Shown: positions 1 to 8,899 of the stretch, piece by piece
How positions within the stretch are numbered: the first letter of the stretch is position 1
Layout: every line of letters starts with the position of its first letter
Assembly (NCBI GenBank): GCA_037349315.1
Contig: JBAIAC010000159.1
Span: forward strand, 248,001 to 312,000
Length of the DNA: 64,000 nucleotides
Direction of reading: 5' to 3'
Source: Chelydra serpentina
Lineage: Eukaryota; Chordata; Testudines; Chelydridae
The notes under the pieces: generated by a model
The model's input: the letters and a program-made list of their open reading frames with translations, nothing else
Databases searched by the model: none
Told to the model about the DNA's origin: nothing
Translations under genes and position numbers: made by a program

Positions 1-357
1 ATACATAGAGAGCACCCCGAATCTCCAGGGGTCACCCCAGAGCCCCCATTGTCCTTGGGATCCCCAAGTGTATGGAGCACACACCGGGATTCCCTCCCCT
101 CTGCCCCCCCCCGGAGGCCCCACCAGCAGGTTACAATGTGTGGGGAGCACGGCTTGCCCCCCACTAGTGTCCCCATTCCCTGCCCCCCCACCCATGCCTC
201 CCGCGCTCCTGCTCAGGGGGTGCAATGAAGCAGTGATGGATGGATGGATGGACGGACGACACTGCCATGAGAGGATGAGACTCAGACACAACGGGAGCTG
301 GGACAGACAGACGGACGTTGAGGGGGGCGGGGAGCAGAGCATGCCCCCCCCGGTTAC
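1..357. other. COL11A2 intronic sequence, no recognised element
   Basis: Intron downstream (in gene direction) of the variable-region exon. It holds C-rich low-complexity sequence and a short ATGG/GACGG simple-repeat patch near 236-262. I see no further exon or mobile element. Confidence 0.5.
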
Positions 358-462
358 CTGCTCCACTGTGCCCCCTGAAGGTGTGGGGAGGGGCGTGTTC
401 CCGTCCTCTTTATTCCCGTAAGAGTCGGGGTACTCATAGTACTCCACCTCCTCATCAAAGTA
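358..462 (-). CDS. COL11A2: COL11A2 variable-region exon (probably exon 6 or a neighbour)
   Basis: A 105-base, 35-codon exon, phase 0 at both ends, read on the minus strand. The acceptor is CGCCCAG before TACTTTGATGAG and the donor is CAG/GTAACC. The peptide starts YFDEEVEYYEYPDSYGNKED and ends GGTVEQ: acidic and Tyr-rich, like the variable region between the laminin-G domain and the collagen helix of fibrillar collagens XI and V, where tyrosines are typically sulfated and exons are alternatively spliced. Phase 0 lets it be skipped without shifting frame, and it joins the phase-0 end of the exon at 2695-2832. The exon number is uncertain because other variable exons could lie off the window. 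Sequence conservation here is weak even between orthologues, so the call rests on composition, splice sites, phase and position. Confidence 0.8.
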
Positions 463-756
463 CTGGGCGCGGGGGGGGGGGGGATGGAGGGATGGTGGAA
501 GGGGGAAAAGGAGGAGAACAAAATAATCATAACAGAAGCGCACAGCAGGGGGGGGAGGGGCTGGACCAGAGGATGGGGATCTGTCTGCTCCCCCCTCCTC
601 CAGTTCTTCCCCACCCCCCGGTGTCCCCCTCCCTGGGCCTGACTCTCAGCTCCCCCACTCAGGGCAGGGATGCGGGGATGGGGGCAGAATTGCCTTTAAA
701 ACTCCAGTTCTGGGGTTCACCCCCCACAAGCCAGAGCAGCCAGCCCCGATGAGGAG
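463..756. other. COL11A2 intronic sequence, low complexity
   Basis: Starts with a run of G (about 471-482) that is the C-only polypyrimidine tract of the adjacent acceptor on the minus strand. Then comes purine-rich then C-rich sequence leading into the 43-bp array. Nothing else recognised. Confidence 0.5.
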
Positions 757-1672
757 CAGGGCATGCTGGGAATACGAGGGCAGGTTGCCCCGATGAGGAG
801 CAGGGCATGCTGGGAATACGAGGGCAGGTTGCCCCGATGAGGAGCAGGGCATGCTGGGAATACAGGGGCACGTTGCCTAGAGAAGGAGCAGGGCATGCTG
901 GGAATATGAGGGCAGGTGGCCCCGAGAAGGAGCAGGGCATGCTGGGAATATGGGGTCACGTTGCCTAGAGGAGCAGGGCATGCTGGGAATACGGGGCACG
1001 TTGCCTAGCGAAGGAGCAGGGCATGCTGGGAATACGAGGGCGGGAGGCCCTGAGAAGGAGCAGGACACGCTGGGAATAGGAGGGTGGGAGGCCCCGAGAA
1101 GGTGCAGGGCATGCTGGGAATACGAGGGCGGGTTGTCCCGAGAAGGAGCAGGGCATGCTGGGAATACGAGGGCGGGCGGCCCCGAGAAGGAGCAGGGCAT
1201 GCTGGGAATACGAGGGCGGGTTGTCCCGAGAAGGAGCAGGGCATGCTGGGAATACGAGGGCGGGTGGCCCCGAGAAGGAGCAGGGCATGCTGGGAATACG
1301 GGGGCACCTTGCCTAGCGAAGGAGCAGGGCATGCTGGGAATATGGGGGCACCTTGCCTAGCGAAGGAGCAGGGCATGCTGGGAATACAGGGGCACGTTGC
1401 CTAGAGAAGGAGCAGGGCATGCTGGGAATACGAGGGCGGGAGGCCCTGAGAAGGAGCAGAGCATGCTGGGAATACAAGGGCGGGCGGCTCCGAGAAGGAG
1501 CAGGGCATGCTGGGAATACGGGGGCACCTTGCCTAGCGAAGGAGCAGGGCATGCTGGGAATACAGGGGCACGTTGCCTAGAGAAGGAGCAGGGCATGCTG
1601 GGAATATGAGGGCGGGCGGCCCCGAGAAGGAGCAGGGCATGCTGGGAATACGAGGGCGGGTGGCCCCTTATG
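757..1672. repeat. 43-bp minisatellite of ZNF143/THAP11-like motifs, ~21 copies
   Basis: Units of about 42-44 bases with the core AGGGCATGCTGGGAATA. About 21 copies; 19 keep the core exactly, with variants near 1060 (GGACACGCTGGG) and 1457 (AGAGCATGC). The minus strand reads TTCCCAGCATGCCCTGC, which fits the known SBS/ZNF143 consensus except at the last position. Sub-types alternate between GAGGGCGGGNGGCCC and GGGGCACCTTGCCTAGCGA spacers, which suggests a higher-order pattern. It lies in the COL11A2 intron between the variable-region exon and exon 5. Apparent reading frames here are repeat artefacts. Confidence 0.95.
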
Positions 1673-1726
1673 GGGGAGGGTTATGAGGGGACAGCAGTGA
1701 TGAGGGGCAGGTGGGAGGTCTGGAGC

Positions 1727-1935
1727 CCCGAGATGAACCTGGCAGTGTTTCCCCAGGGGGTAAGTGGGGGGTCCCAGTGGGTGGGTGGGGTCTGAGAGGA
1801 GATGGGGGGTGGGGGCCCTGTGATGAACCCGGCAGTGTTTCCCCAGGGGGTAAGTGGGGGGTCCCAGTGGGTGGGTGGGGTCTGAGAGGAGGTGGGGGGC
1901 CCCGAGATGAACCCGGCAGTGTCTCCTCCAGTGGG
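1727..1935. repeat. ~90-bp tandem repeat, about 2.3 copies
   Basis: Three starts of GATGAACCYGGCAGTGT (about 1731, 1821, 1907) separated by GGTAAGTGGGGGGTCCCAG and GGGTGGGTGGGGTCTGAGAG. It lies between the 43-bp array and the SINE. No coding sense recognised. Confidence 0.85.
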
Positions 1936-2034
1936 GTTCAGGGTTTTTCCTTTTGCGCCAGATGAAAATGTCAGCAAAGGACCAGCAGCCCCGTATCCCC
2001 CACAGATCAGCCCCCCGGGCCCGTCCAGCCCCAT

Positions 2035-2217
2035 ATCATAGAATCATAGAAGATCAGGGTTGGAAGGGACCTTAGGAGGTCATCTAGTCCAACCCCCTGC
2101 TCAAAGCAGGACCAATCCCCAATTTTTGCCCCATATCCGCAGATGGCCCCCTCAAGGATTGAACTCACAACGCTGGGTTTAGCAGGCCAATGCTCAAACC
2201 ACTGAGCTATCCCCCCC
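2035..2217 (-). mobile_element. tRNA-derived SINE with CR1-type 3' tail (tortoise Pol III/SINE type)
   Basis: On the minus strand the 5' end is tRNA-like: A box TAGCTCAGTGGTTTGAGCA at 2191-2209 and B box GAGTTCAATCC at 2156-2166. A short unrelated body follows, then a 3' tail matching the CR1 3' end (GGTTGGACTAGATGACCTCC, ending in ATTCTATGATTCTATGAT). tRNA-derived SINEs sharing a LINE tail are known to be mobilised by that LINE, and this type is described from cryptodiran turtles. It sits inside a minisatellite: CACAGATCAGCCCCCC occurs on both flanks. It is the best taxonomic marker in the window. Confidence 0.9.
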
Positions 2218-2668
2218 ACAGATCAGCCCCCCAGGCCGTCCAGCCCTGTATCCTCCCTCAGATCAGCCCCACGGGCCCGACCAGCCCCATATCTCCCCCC
2301 AGATCAGCCCCACGGGCCCGACCAGCCCTGTATCCCCCCAAGATCAGCCCCACAGGCCGTCCAGCCCTGTATCCTCCCTCAGATCAGCCCCACGGGCCCG
2401 ACCAGCCCCATATCTCCCCCCAGATCAGCCCCACGGGCCCGACCAGCCCTGTATCACCCCAAGATCAGCCCCACAGGCCGTCCAGCCCTGTATCCTCCCT
2501 CAGATCAGCCCCACGGGCCCGACCAGCCCCATATCTCCCCCCAGATCAGCCCCACGGGCCTGACCAGCCCTGTATCCCCCCAAGATCAGCCCCATATCTC
2601 CCCCCAGATCAGCCCCACAGGCCGTCCAGCCCCATATCTCCCCCCAGATCAGCCCCACAGGCCCGACC
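2218..2668. repeat. Compound minisatellite GATCAGCCCCACRGGCC
   Basis: Units of about 35-40 bases starting AGATCAGCCCCACGGGCC followed by GACCAGCCCCATATCTCC or GTCCAGCCCTGTATCCTC. About 12 copies, arranged as a ~120-base higher-order repeat. It stops about 25 bases before the donor of COL11A2 exon 5 but contains no exon sequence. Confidence 0.9.
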
Positions 2669-2694
2669 AGCTTGGTCTGCCCCACGTCCCTCAC

Positions 2695-2832
2695 CTCGGG
2701 CCTGGCAGGCCTCTGCTGGGCCTCCTGCGCCTGGGGCGTGTGGGGCTGGGCGTGGCAGCCGGGGCTGTAGTGCTCGCAGTAGTCATAGGCCGCCTGCGGG
2801 TTCGGGGCGATGAGCAGCTGCTGGATGTCACC
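2695..2832 (-). CDS. COL11A2: COL11A2 exon 5, end of laminin-G/TSPN domain
   Basis: A 138-base, 46-codon exon on the minus strand, phase 0 at both ends, with acceptor CTCTGCAG/GGTGAC and donor CCCGAG/GTGAGG. The peptide begins [20 protein letters not shown], matching the last beta-strand and C-terminal cysteines of the TSPN/laminin-G module of fibrillar collagens V and XI (family pattern GD-Q-L-I-P-AAY--C). A Gln/Pro-rich stretch ([16 protein letters not shown]) follows, the start of the variable region. It joins exon 4, which ends in the codons for EEVFQ, giving FQGDIQQL. This extracellular part is normally processed or retained at collagen fibril surfaces in cartilage. Confidence 0.93.
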
Positions 2833-2929
2833 CTGCAGAGAGAGACGGGCTGATGGGGGGACGGGCACTGCCGGGCCTGGAGTCCCCCCTCGCCACTAGT
2901 GGGGAAAGGGGCCAGAGAGGGAGGGCTAG

Positions 2930-3225
2930 GGGTCGGATGGAGGCGTGGGAGGGGGTGGATCGTGTATGGATTGCGGGGGATAGAGGGATGAAGGGGTGGA
3001 CCATGGATGGATTGGGGCTGGAGGGAGGGAGGGAGGGTGGGGATGGAGGGATGGATGGACAGGTGTGTGGGGACGGAGGGCGGGAGGGAGGGAGGGATTG
3101 GGGAGACAGAGGGATGGATGGATGCATGTTGGAATGGATGGAGGGATGGATGGATTGGGGGATAGATGGAGGGGTGTGTACAGGGAGGGAGGGAGGTGGG
3201 GATGGAGGGATGGAAGGAGAGGAGT
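2930..3225. repeat. GGAT/GGGA purine-rich simple repeat
   Basis: Degenerate GGATGGAGGGATGGAT and GGGAGGGAGGG runs, compositionally like the unit of the large array at 30.8-41.2 kb but without its CACAGCTGGGATCTG core. It ends just before the target duplication of the solo LTR. Confidence 0.8.
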
Positions 3226-3750
3226 TACCCTGTGTGACGTTATGAATGTAATAGAATATCTCATTGAAAGGTGGCAGGGCCAGAAAGAGTTAATGAAGTC
3301 ACAGACTGACCTGACCCATGGCCGAACTTTAAAGACTGGTTAGGAAGAGATGTAAATGTATAGAGCTTTGAAATGCAGCCGGCATCATTAGAGATAGACC
3401 GGGAGATATTTGCTCAGGTCTTGTGATGTAAGCAAACAAGTCTTGTCTATGGCTATAGCATTGATTCAAAGATCAAAAAAGGAATATTAACATTTAGGAA
3501 GATATTTGAGGGAAATAGTATTAGTCTATGTCTCTTTGAAGGTTGTGATAACCTGTGTCTGAACTGTGTAATGGATACATTATCCTGTGCTAATTGCCAT
3601 GATGTTTAGGAGAAGGAAAGTTCGGCCTATTGTTTTCTCAGGCCAAATGGCTGCTGGAAATGTATAAAAACCCTGGGACACGATCCGTCTTCATCTCAGA
3701 TCTGCTTTGGGTTTCAAGAAGGGGAAACCCTGAGCCATAAGGATTGAGAT

Positions 3751-6713
3751 CATAGAATCATAGAATCATAGAATCTCAGGGTTGGAAGGGACCTCAGGAG
3801 GTCATCTAGTCCAAACCCCTGCTCAAAGCAGGACCAACCCCAACTAGATCATCCCAGCCAGTGCTTTGTCAAGCCTGACCTTAAAAACCTCTAAGGAAGG
3901 AGATTCCACCACCTCCCTAGGTAACCCATTCCAGTGCTTCACCACCCTACTAGTGAAAAAGTTTTTCCTAATATCCAACCTAAACCTCCCCCTCTGCAAC
4001 TTGAGACCATTACTCCTTGTTCTGTCATCTTCTACCACTGAGAACAGTCTAGATCCATCCTCTTTGGAACCCCCTTTTAGGTAGTTGAAAGCAGCTATCA
4101 AATCCCCCCTCACTCTTCTCTTCTGCAGGCTAAACAATCCCAGTTCCCTCAGCCTCTCCTCATAAGTCATGTGCTCCAGCCCCCTAATCATTTTTGTTGC
4201 CCTCCGTTGGACTCTTTCCAATTTATCCACATCCTTCTTGTGGTGTGGGGCCCAAAACTGGACACAGTACTCCAAATGAGGCCTCACCAGTGCCGAATAG
4301 AGGGGAATAATCACGTCCCTCGATCTGCTGGAAATGCCCCTACTTATACAGCCCAAAATGCCGTTAGCCTTCTTGGCAACAAGGGCACACTGTTGACTCA
4401 TATTCAGCTTTTCTGTCCACTGTAACCCCTAGGTCCTTTTCTGCAGAACTGCTGCCCAGCCATTCGGTCCCTAGTCTGTAGCAGTGCATGGGATTCTTCC
4501 GTCCTAAGTGCAGGACTCTGCACTTGTCCTTGTTGAACCTCATCAGATTTCTTTTGGCCCAATCCTCTAATTTGTCTAGGTCCCTCTGTATCCTATCCCT
4601 ACCCTCCAGCGTATCAACCACTCCTCCCAGTTTAGTGTCATCTGCAAACTTGCTAAGGGTGCAGTCCACACCATCCTCCAGGTCGTTGATGAAGATATTG
4701 AACAAAACCGGCCCCAGCACCGACCCTTGGGGCACTCCACTTGATACCGGCTGCCAACTAGACATGGAGCCATTGATCACTACCCGTTGAGCACGACCAT
4801 CCAGCCAGTTTTCTATCCACCTTACCGTCCATTCATCCAGCCCATACTTCTTTAACTTGCTGGCAAGAACACTGTGTGAGACTATCAAAAGCTTTGCTAA
4901 AGTCAAGAAATAGCACATCCACTGCTTTCCCCTCATCCACAGAGCCAGTTATCTCATCATAGAAGGCAATTAGGTTAGTCAGGCATGACTTGCCCTTGCT
5001 GAATCCATGCTGACTGTTCCTGATCACTTTCCCCTCCTTTAAGTGGTTCAGAATTGATTCCTTGAGGACCTGTTCCATGATTTTTCCAGGGACTGAGGTG
5101 AGACTGACTGGCCTGTAGTTCCCTGGATCTTCCTTCTTCCCTTTTTTAAAGATGGGCACTACATTAGCTTTTTTCCAGTCATCCGGGACCTCCCCCGATT
5201 GCCATGATTTGTCAAAGATAATGGCCAATGGCTCTGCAATCACATCGGCCAACTCCTTTAGCACCCTCGGATGCAGTGCATCCGGCCCCATGGACTTGTG
5301 TTCGTCCAGCTTTTCTAAATAGTCCCGAACTACTTCTTTCTCCACAGAGGGCTGGTCACCTCCTCCCCATACCGTGCTGCGGAGTGCAGCCATCTGGGAG
5401 CTGCCCTTGTCTGTGAAGACAGAGGCAAAAAAAGCATTGAGTACACTAGCTTTCTCCACATCCTCTGTCACAAGGTTCCCTCCCTCATTCAGCAAGGGGC
5501 CCACACTTTCCTTGACTTTCTTCTTGTTGCTAACATACCTGAAGAAACCCTTCTTGTTACTCCTAACATCTCCAGCTAGCTGCAACTCCAAGTGTGATTT
5601 GGTCTTCCTAATTTCACTCCTGCATGCCTGAACAATATTTTTATACTCCTCCCTGGTCATTTGTCCAATCTTCCACTTCTTGTAAGCTGCTTTTTTGTGT
5701 TTAAGACGAGCAAGGATTTCACTGTTAAGCCAAGCTGGTCGCCTGCCATATTTACTTTTCTTTCTACACATCGGGATGGTTTGTTCCTGCAACCTCAATA
5801 AGGTTTCTTTAAAATACAGCCAGCTTTCCTCGACTCCTTTCCCCCTCATGTTATTCTCCCAGGGGACCTTGCCCATCAGTTCCCTGAGGGAGTCAAAGTC
5901 TGCTTTTCTGAAGTCCAGGCTCTGTATTCTACTGTTCTCCTTTCTTCCTTGTGTCAGGATCCTGAACTCGACCATCTCATGGTCACTGCCTCCCAGGTTC
6001 CCATCCACTATTGCTTCCTCTACTATTTCTTCCCTGTTTGTGAGCAGCAGGTCAAGAAGAGCTTTTCCCCTAGTTGGTTCCTCCAGCACTTGCACCAGGA
6101 AATTGTCCCCTACGCTTTCCAAAAACTTCCTGGATTGTCTGTGGACCACTGTATTGCTCTCCCAGCAGATGTCGGGGTGATTAAAGTCACCCATGAGAAC
6201 CAGGGCCTGTGATCTAGTAACTTCTGTTAGTTGCTGGAAGAAAGCCTCGTCCACCTCATCCCCCTGGTATGGTGGTCTGTAGCAGACTCCCACCACGACA
6301 TTACCCTTGTTGCTCACACTTCTCAATTTAATCCAGAGACTCTCAGGTTTTTCTGCAGTTTCATACTGGAGCTCTGAGCAGTCATACTGCTCTCTTACAT
6401 ACAACGCAACTCCCCCACCTTTTCTGCCCTGCCTATCCTTCCTGAACAGTTTATATCCATCCATGACAGTACTCCAATCGTGTGAGTTATCCCACCAAGT
6501 CTCTGTTATTCCAATTACGTCATAATTCCTTGACTGTGCCAGGACTTCCAGTTCTCCCTGCTTGTTCCCCAGGCTTCTTGCATTTGTGTATAGGCATTTA
6601 AGATAACTCACCGATCGTCCTGCTGTCCCAGTATGGGGCAGGAGCCCTCCCCTCTTGCACTCACTTACTTGTGATCCCCAGTCACTGACTGGAGTCACCC
6701 TGAATATGGACAT
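3751..6713 (-). mobile_element. CR1 LINE, 5'-truncated, minus strand
   Basis: The 3' end is at 3751, with the CR1 terminal octamer-type repeat ATTCTATGATTCTATGATTC and the conserved upstream GGTCATCTAGTCCAAACC on the plus strand. It covers most of ORF2 (endonuclease, reverse transcriptase, C-terminal region) but no recognisable ORF1, so it is 5'-truncated, as CR1 copies usually are. It is inserted in the solo LTR and is therefore younger than that LTR. The exact 5' edge is uncertain by about 30 bases (6713-6745). Confidence 0.93.
3844..6713 (-). pseudogene. CR1 ORF2 (endonuclease-reverse transcriptase), two frameshifts
   Basis: Read on the minus strand in three consecutive frames. Segment 1 (about 6713-4890) carries the AP-type endonuclease (LYTNARSLGNKQGEL; ITETWW; GGGVALYVR; MGDFNHPDICW; GGSDHEMVEF) and the RT N-terminal half ([18 protein letters not shown]). 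A frameshift near 4890, inside the RT, moves to segment 2 (to about 4400), which carries [15 protein letters not shown] and the catalytic motif as FADDTK. A second frameshift near 4400 moves to segment 3, the CR1 C-terminal region ([29 protein letters not shown]). Catalytic motifs are otherwise readable, so decay is modest. Not expected to encode a working protein. Confidence 0.9.
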
Positions 6714-7406
6714 TGGACTGTAACCTAGGGACTATTTCTAAAAGGACTTTTGGCAACTACAAGCTCATCTCTGCGATGTACCTGAACCTCAAGAATTGAA
6801 TTCAAGTCTGTCTGTATATTGATGTTTTAACCAACACTCTCTCTCTTCTTTTTTAATAAATGTTAGTTTAGTTAATAAGAATGGACTAGAATTGTGTATT
6901 TTGGGTAAGATCTAAGTTATTATTTGACCTGGGCCTGGGGCTTGGTCCTTTGGGATCAGGAGAACCTTCTTTTATATGATGAAATAAGATTTTCAGAATT
7001 TATCATCATATGTTTGACGTGTGTGTCTGGATGGAGGCTGGGCACTTTAAGGGAGCTGCGTTGTTTGGACTTCTGAGTAACCAGGGAGGTACCAGAGAAG
7101 CTGTTTTGTGCTGGTTGGTAAATCTGAGTATGGGAATATCCACCAGCATTTGGGGTTTGTTTGCCCTGTTCTGTTTGCAGTTCACCCTGATTGAGTGACC
7201 TCAGCTGTCTTCCACGGGCAGCACCGTCACACCCTGATACCATCCTGCTTCCGCATTGTGACCCCACCCAGATATAACCCCCAATTTCCCCCCAAACCAC
7301 ACCCAGGCACTGCCCCCCTTCCTCACACCCAGCCAGTCTTAGGGGAGACATGGGGGTCAGGCGGGTCCCCGTGGGCAGGGGGATGCTGGATGGACTGGGC
7401 CCGTAC

Positions 7407-7569
7407 CTGGAAGACCTCCTCGTCGAGGATGCGGGTGCCAAAGACAGTGATGCCGCGGGTGTCAATCACCGGGCGGGGACCCCGGGGCAGCGGCCGCGTC
7501 ACCTTCTTCTTACAGTCCAGGATCAGCGTCACCGACTGCTTGTGCACACTCAGCGCCAGCCGGTGCCAC
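7407..7569 (-). CDS. COL11A2: COL11A2 exon 4, laminin-G/TSPN domain
   Basis: A 163-base minus-strand exon: one base completing the previous codon plus 54 codons. Acceptor CCCCAG/GTGGCACC, donor TTCCAG/GTACGG. The peptide [20 protein letters not shown] continues through [10 protein letters not shown] and [11 protein letters not shown]. These are signature strands of the collagen V/XI TSPN domain ([26 protein letters not shown]), including one of its disulfide cysteines (DCKK). Joined to exon 3 (ends GGC AA) it rebuilds GKWHR exactly, which fixes the donor of exon 3. Very close to mammalian COL11A2 in this part. Confidence 0.96.
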
Positions 7570-7726
7570 CTGGGGACACGGATACGCTGATGGGAGTGGG
7601 CAGGACACACAGACACGGGGGGGAGGCAGGGATGGTAAGGGGAGTCCTCATGGGTTGGAGTGGGGTCAGTGTAGGGGGCAGAGGGTACCCATGTGCTGCA
7701 GTGTTGGGGGTCTGAGGTCGGCGGGT

Positions 7727-8544
7727 ACCCACTTGCCGTCAGCGAGGTTGATGCCCCGGAAGAGCAGGGAGTGTTCGGGGGCGGGGCGGGGGGTTGTGGG
7801 TCAGGGGTCAGGGGTTGGCGGGTACCCACTTGCCGTCAGCGAGGTTGATGCCCCAGCAGAGCGGGGAGTGTTCGGGGGTGGGGCGGGGGGTTGGGGGTCA
7901 GGGGTTGGCGGGTACCCACTTGCCGTCAGCGAGGTTGATGCCCCAGCAGAGCGGGGAGTGTTCGGGGGCGGGGCGGGGGGTTGGCGGTCAGGGGTTGGCG
8001 GGTACCCACTTGCCGTCAGCGAGGTTGATGCCCCAGAAGAGCAGGGAGTCCTCGGGGGGGTTGGGGGTCAGGGGTCAGCGGGTACCCACTTGCCGTCAGC
8101 GAGGTTGATGCCCCGGAAGAGCGGGGAGTCCTCGGGGGCAGGGCGGAGGGGTTGGGGGTCAGGGGTTGGCGGGTACCCACTTGCCGTCAGCGAGGTTGAT
8201 GCCCCGGAAGAGCGGGGAGTGTTCGGGGGCGGGGCGGGGGAGTTGAGGGTCAGGGGTTGGCGGGTACCCACTTGCCGTCAGCGAGGTTGATGCCCCGGAA
8301 GAGCGGGGAGTCCTCGGGGGCAGGGCGGGGGGGTTGGGGGTCAGGGGTTGGCGGGTACCCACTTGCCGTCAGCGAGGTTGATGCCCCGGAAGAGCGGGGA
8401 GTCCTCGGGGGCAGGGCGGGGGGGTTGGGGGTCAGGGGTTGGCGGGTACCCACTTGCCGTCAGCGAGGTTGATGCCCCGGAAGAGCGGGGAGTGTTCGGG
8501 GGCGGGGCGGGGGAGTTGGGGGTCAGGGGTTGGCGGGTACCCAC
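7727..8544. repeat. 91-bp minisatellite derived from the end of COL11A2 exon 3, 9 copies
   Basis: Nine units of ~82-93 bases, each with the plus-strand string CCACTTGCCGTCAGCGAGGT near 7731, 7821, 7918, 8008, 8086, 8177, 8268, 8359 and 8450, before the real exon at 8541. In minus-strand sense each unit contains the last ~50 coding bases of exon 3 (peptide [13 protein letters not shown]) plus the donor GCAA/GTGGGTACCC, then a G/C-rich intronic spacer. Two of the nine (7821, 7918) read CAGCAG instead of CGGAAG in the RG codon region. They lie downstream of the genuine donor in gene direction, so each is a decoy donor with a coding-like upstream context. Confidence 0.95.
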
Positions 8545-8755
8545 TTGCCGTCAGTGAGGTTGATGCCACGGAAGAGTGGGGAGTCCTCGGGGGCGGGGCG
8601 GCCGCTCTGGTCCCGGTAGAGGAAGACGGGCGAGCGCCCCAGCTCCACGCCCAGCTGCTGGGTGCCGTGCTGGTCGTAGATGGAGAGCAGGAACGCCTGG
8701 GTCCCAGCCTTGGGCTTCACCAGCGCCATGATGGAGAAATCCTCCGGGAACTTCC
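8545..8755 (-). CDS. COL11A2: COL11A2 exon 3, laminin-G/TSPN domain
   Basis: A 211-base minus-strand exon with acceptor CTCCCCAG/GGAAGTTCC and donor GGCAA/GTGGGT. The peptide runs [20 protein letters not shown], then [32 protein letters not shown] and FRGINLTDG. This is the core of the N-terminal laminin-G/thrombospondin module (family pattern FP-DFS-L, LGLELGR, FLYEDQ-GRP, FRG-LADGKW). It begins with two bases completing a Gly codon from exon 2 and ends with two bases of the Lys codon completed by exon 4. The genuine exon reads LTDG where its nine intronic copies and the mammalian protein read LADG. Confidence 0.97.
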
Positions 8756-8899
8756 CTGGGGAGACAGCCAGGGCCATGGGACCACGAGTGGGGGGGCTCA
8801 GGGGCAGGGCACTGGGGGGTGCAGGGACAGCCGAAGGGGGGTGTAGGAATGTTCCACTAGGGACACAGGGGAGGGGGGGCGTGGGAAAGTCCCAATGGG

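Larger units (their letters stand above)
3233..7231 (+). mobile_element. Solo LTR (~1.0 kb) interrupted by a CR1 insertion
   Basis: AT-richer sequence at 3233-3750 and about 6720-7231 forms one LTR split by the CR1. It begins TGTGACG and ends CGTCACA, perfect 7-base inverted termini, and is flanked by a perfect 5-base direct duplication CCCTG (3228-3232 and 7232-7236). On the plus strand it has a TATA-like TATAAAAA at 3663-3670 and a poly(A) signal AATAAA at 6855-6860, in LTR order. There is no internal coding region, so it is a solo LTR left by recombination. The 5-base duplication fits Gypsy or some endogenous retrovirus classes; family not identified. It lies in the COL11A2 intron between exons 4 and 5, antisense to the gene. 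Confidence 0.85.

Noticed and set aside
757..1672. CRISPR-like direct repeats with variable spacers
   Set aside because: Units are contiguous 43-base tandem repeats with near-identical spacers, in a vertebrate intron with tRNA-derived SINEs and CR1. Not a prokaryotic array.
5228..6525. Plus-strand open frames of 60-160 codons within 5.2-6.5 kb
   Set aside because: Antisense shadows of the CR1 ORF2.
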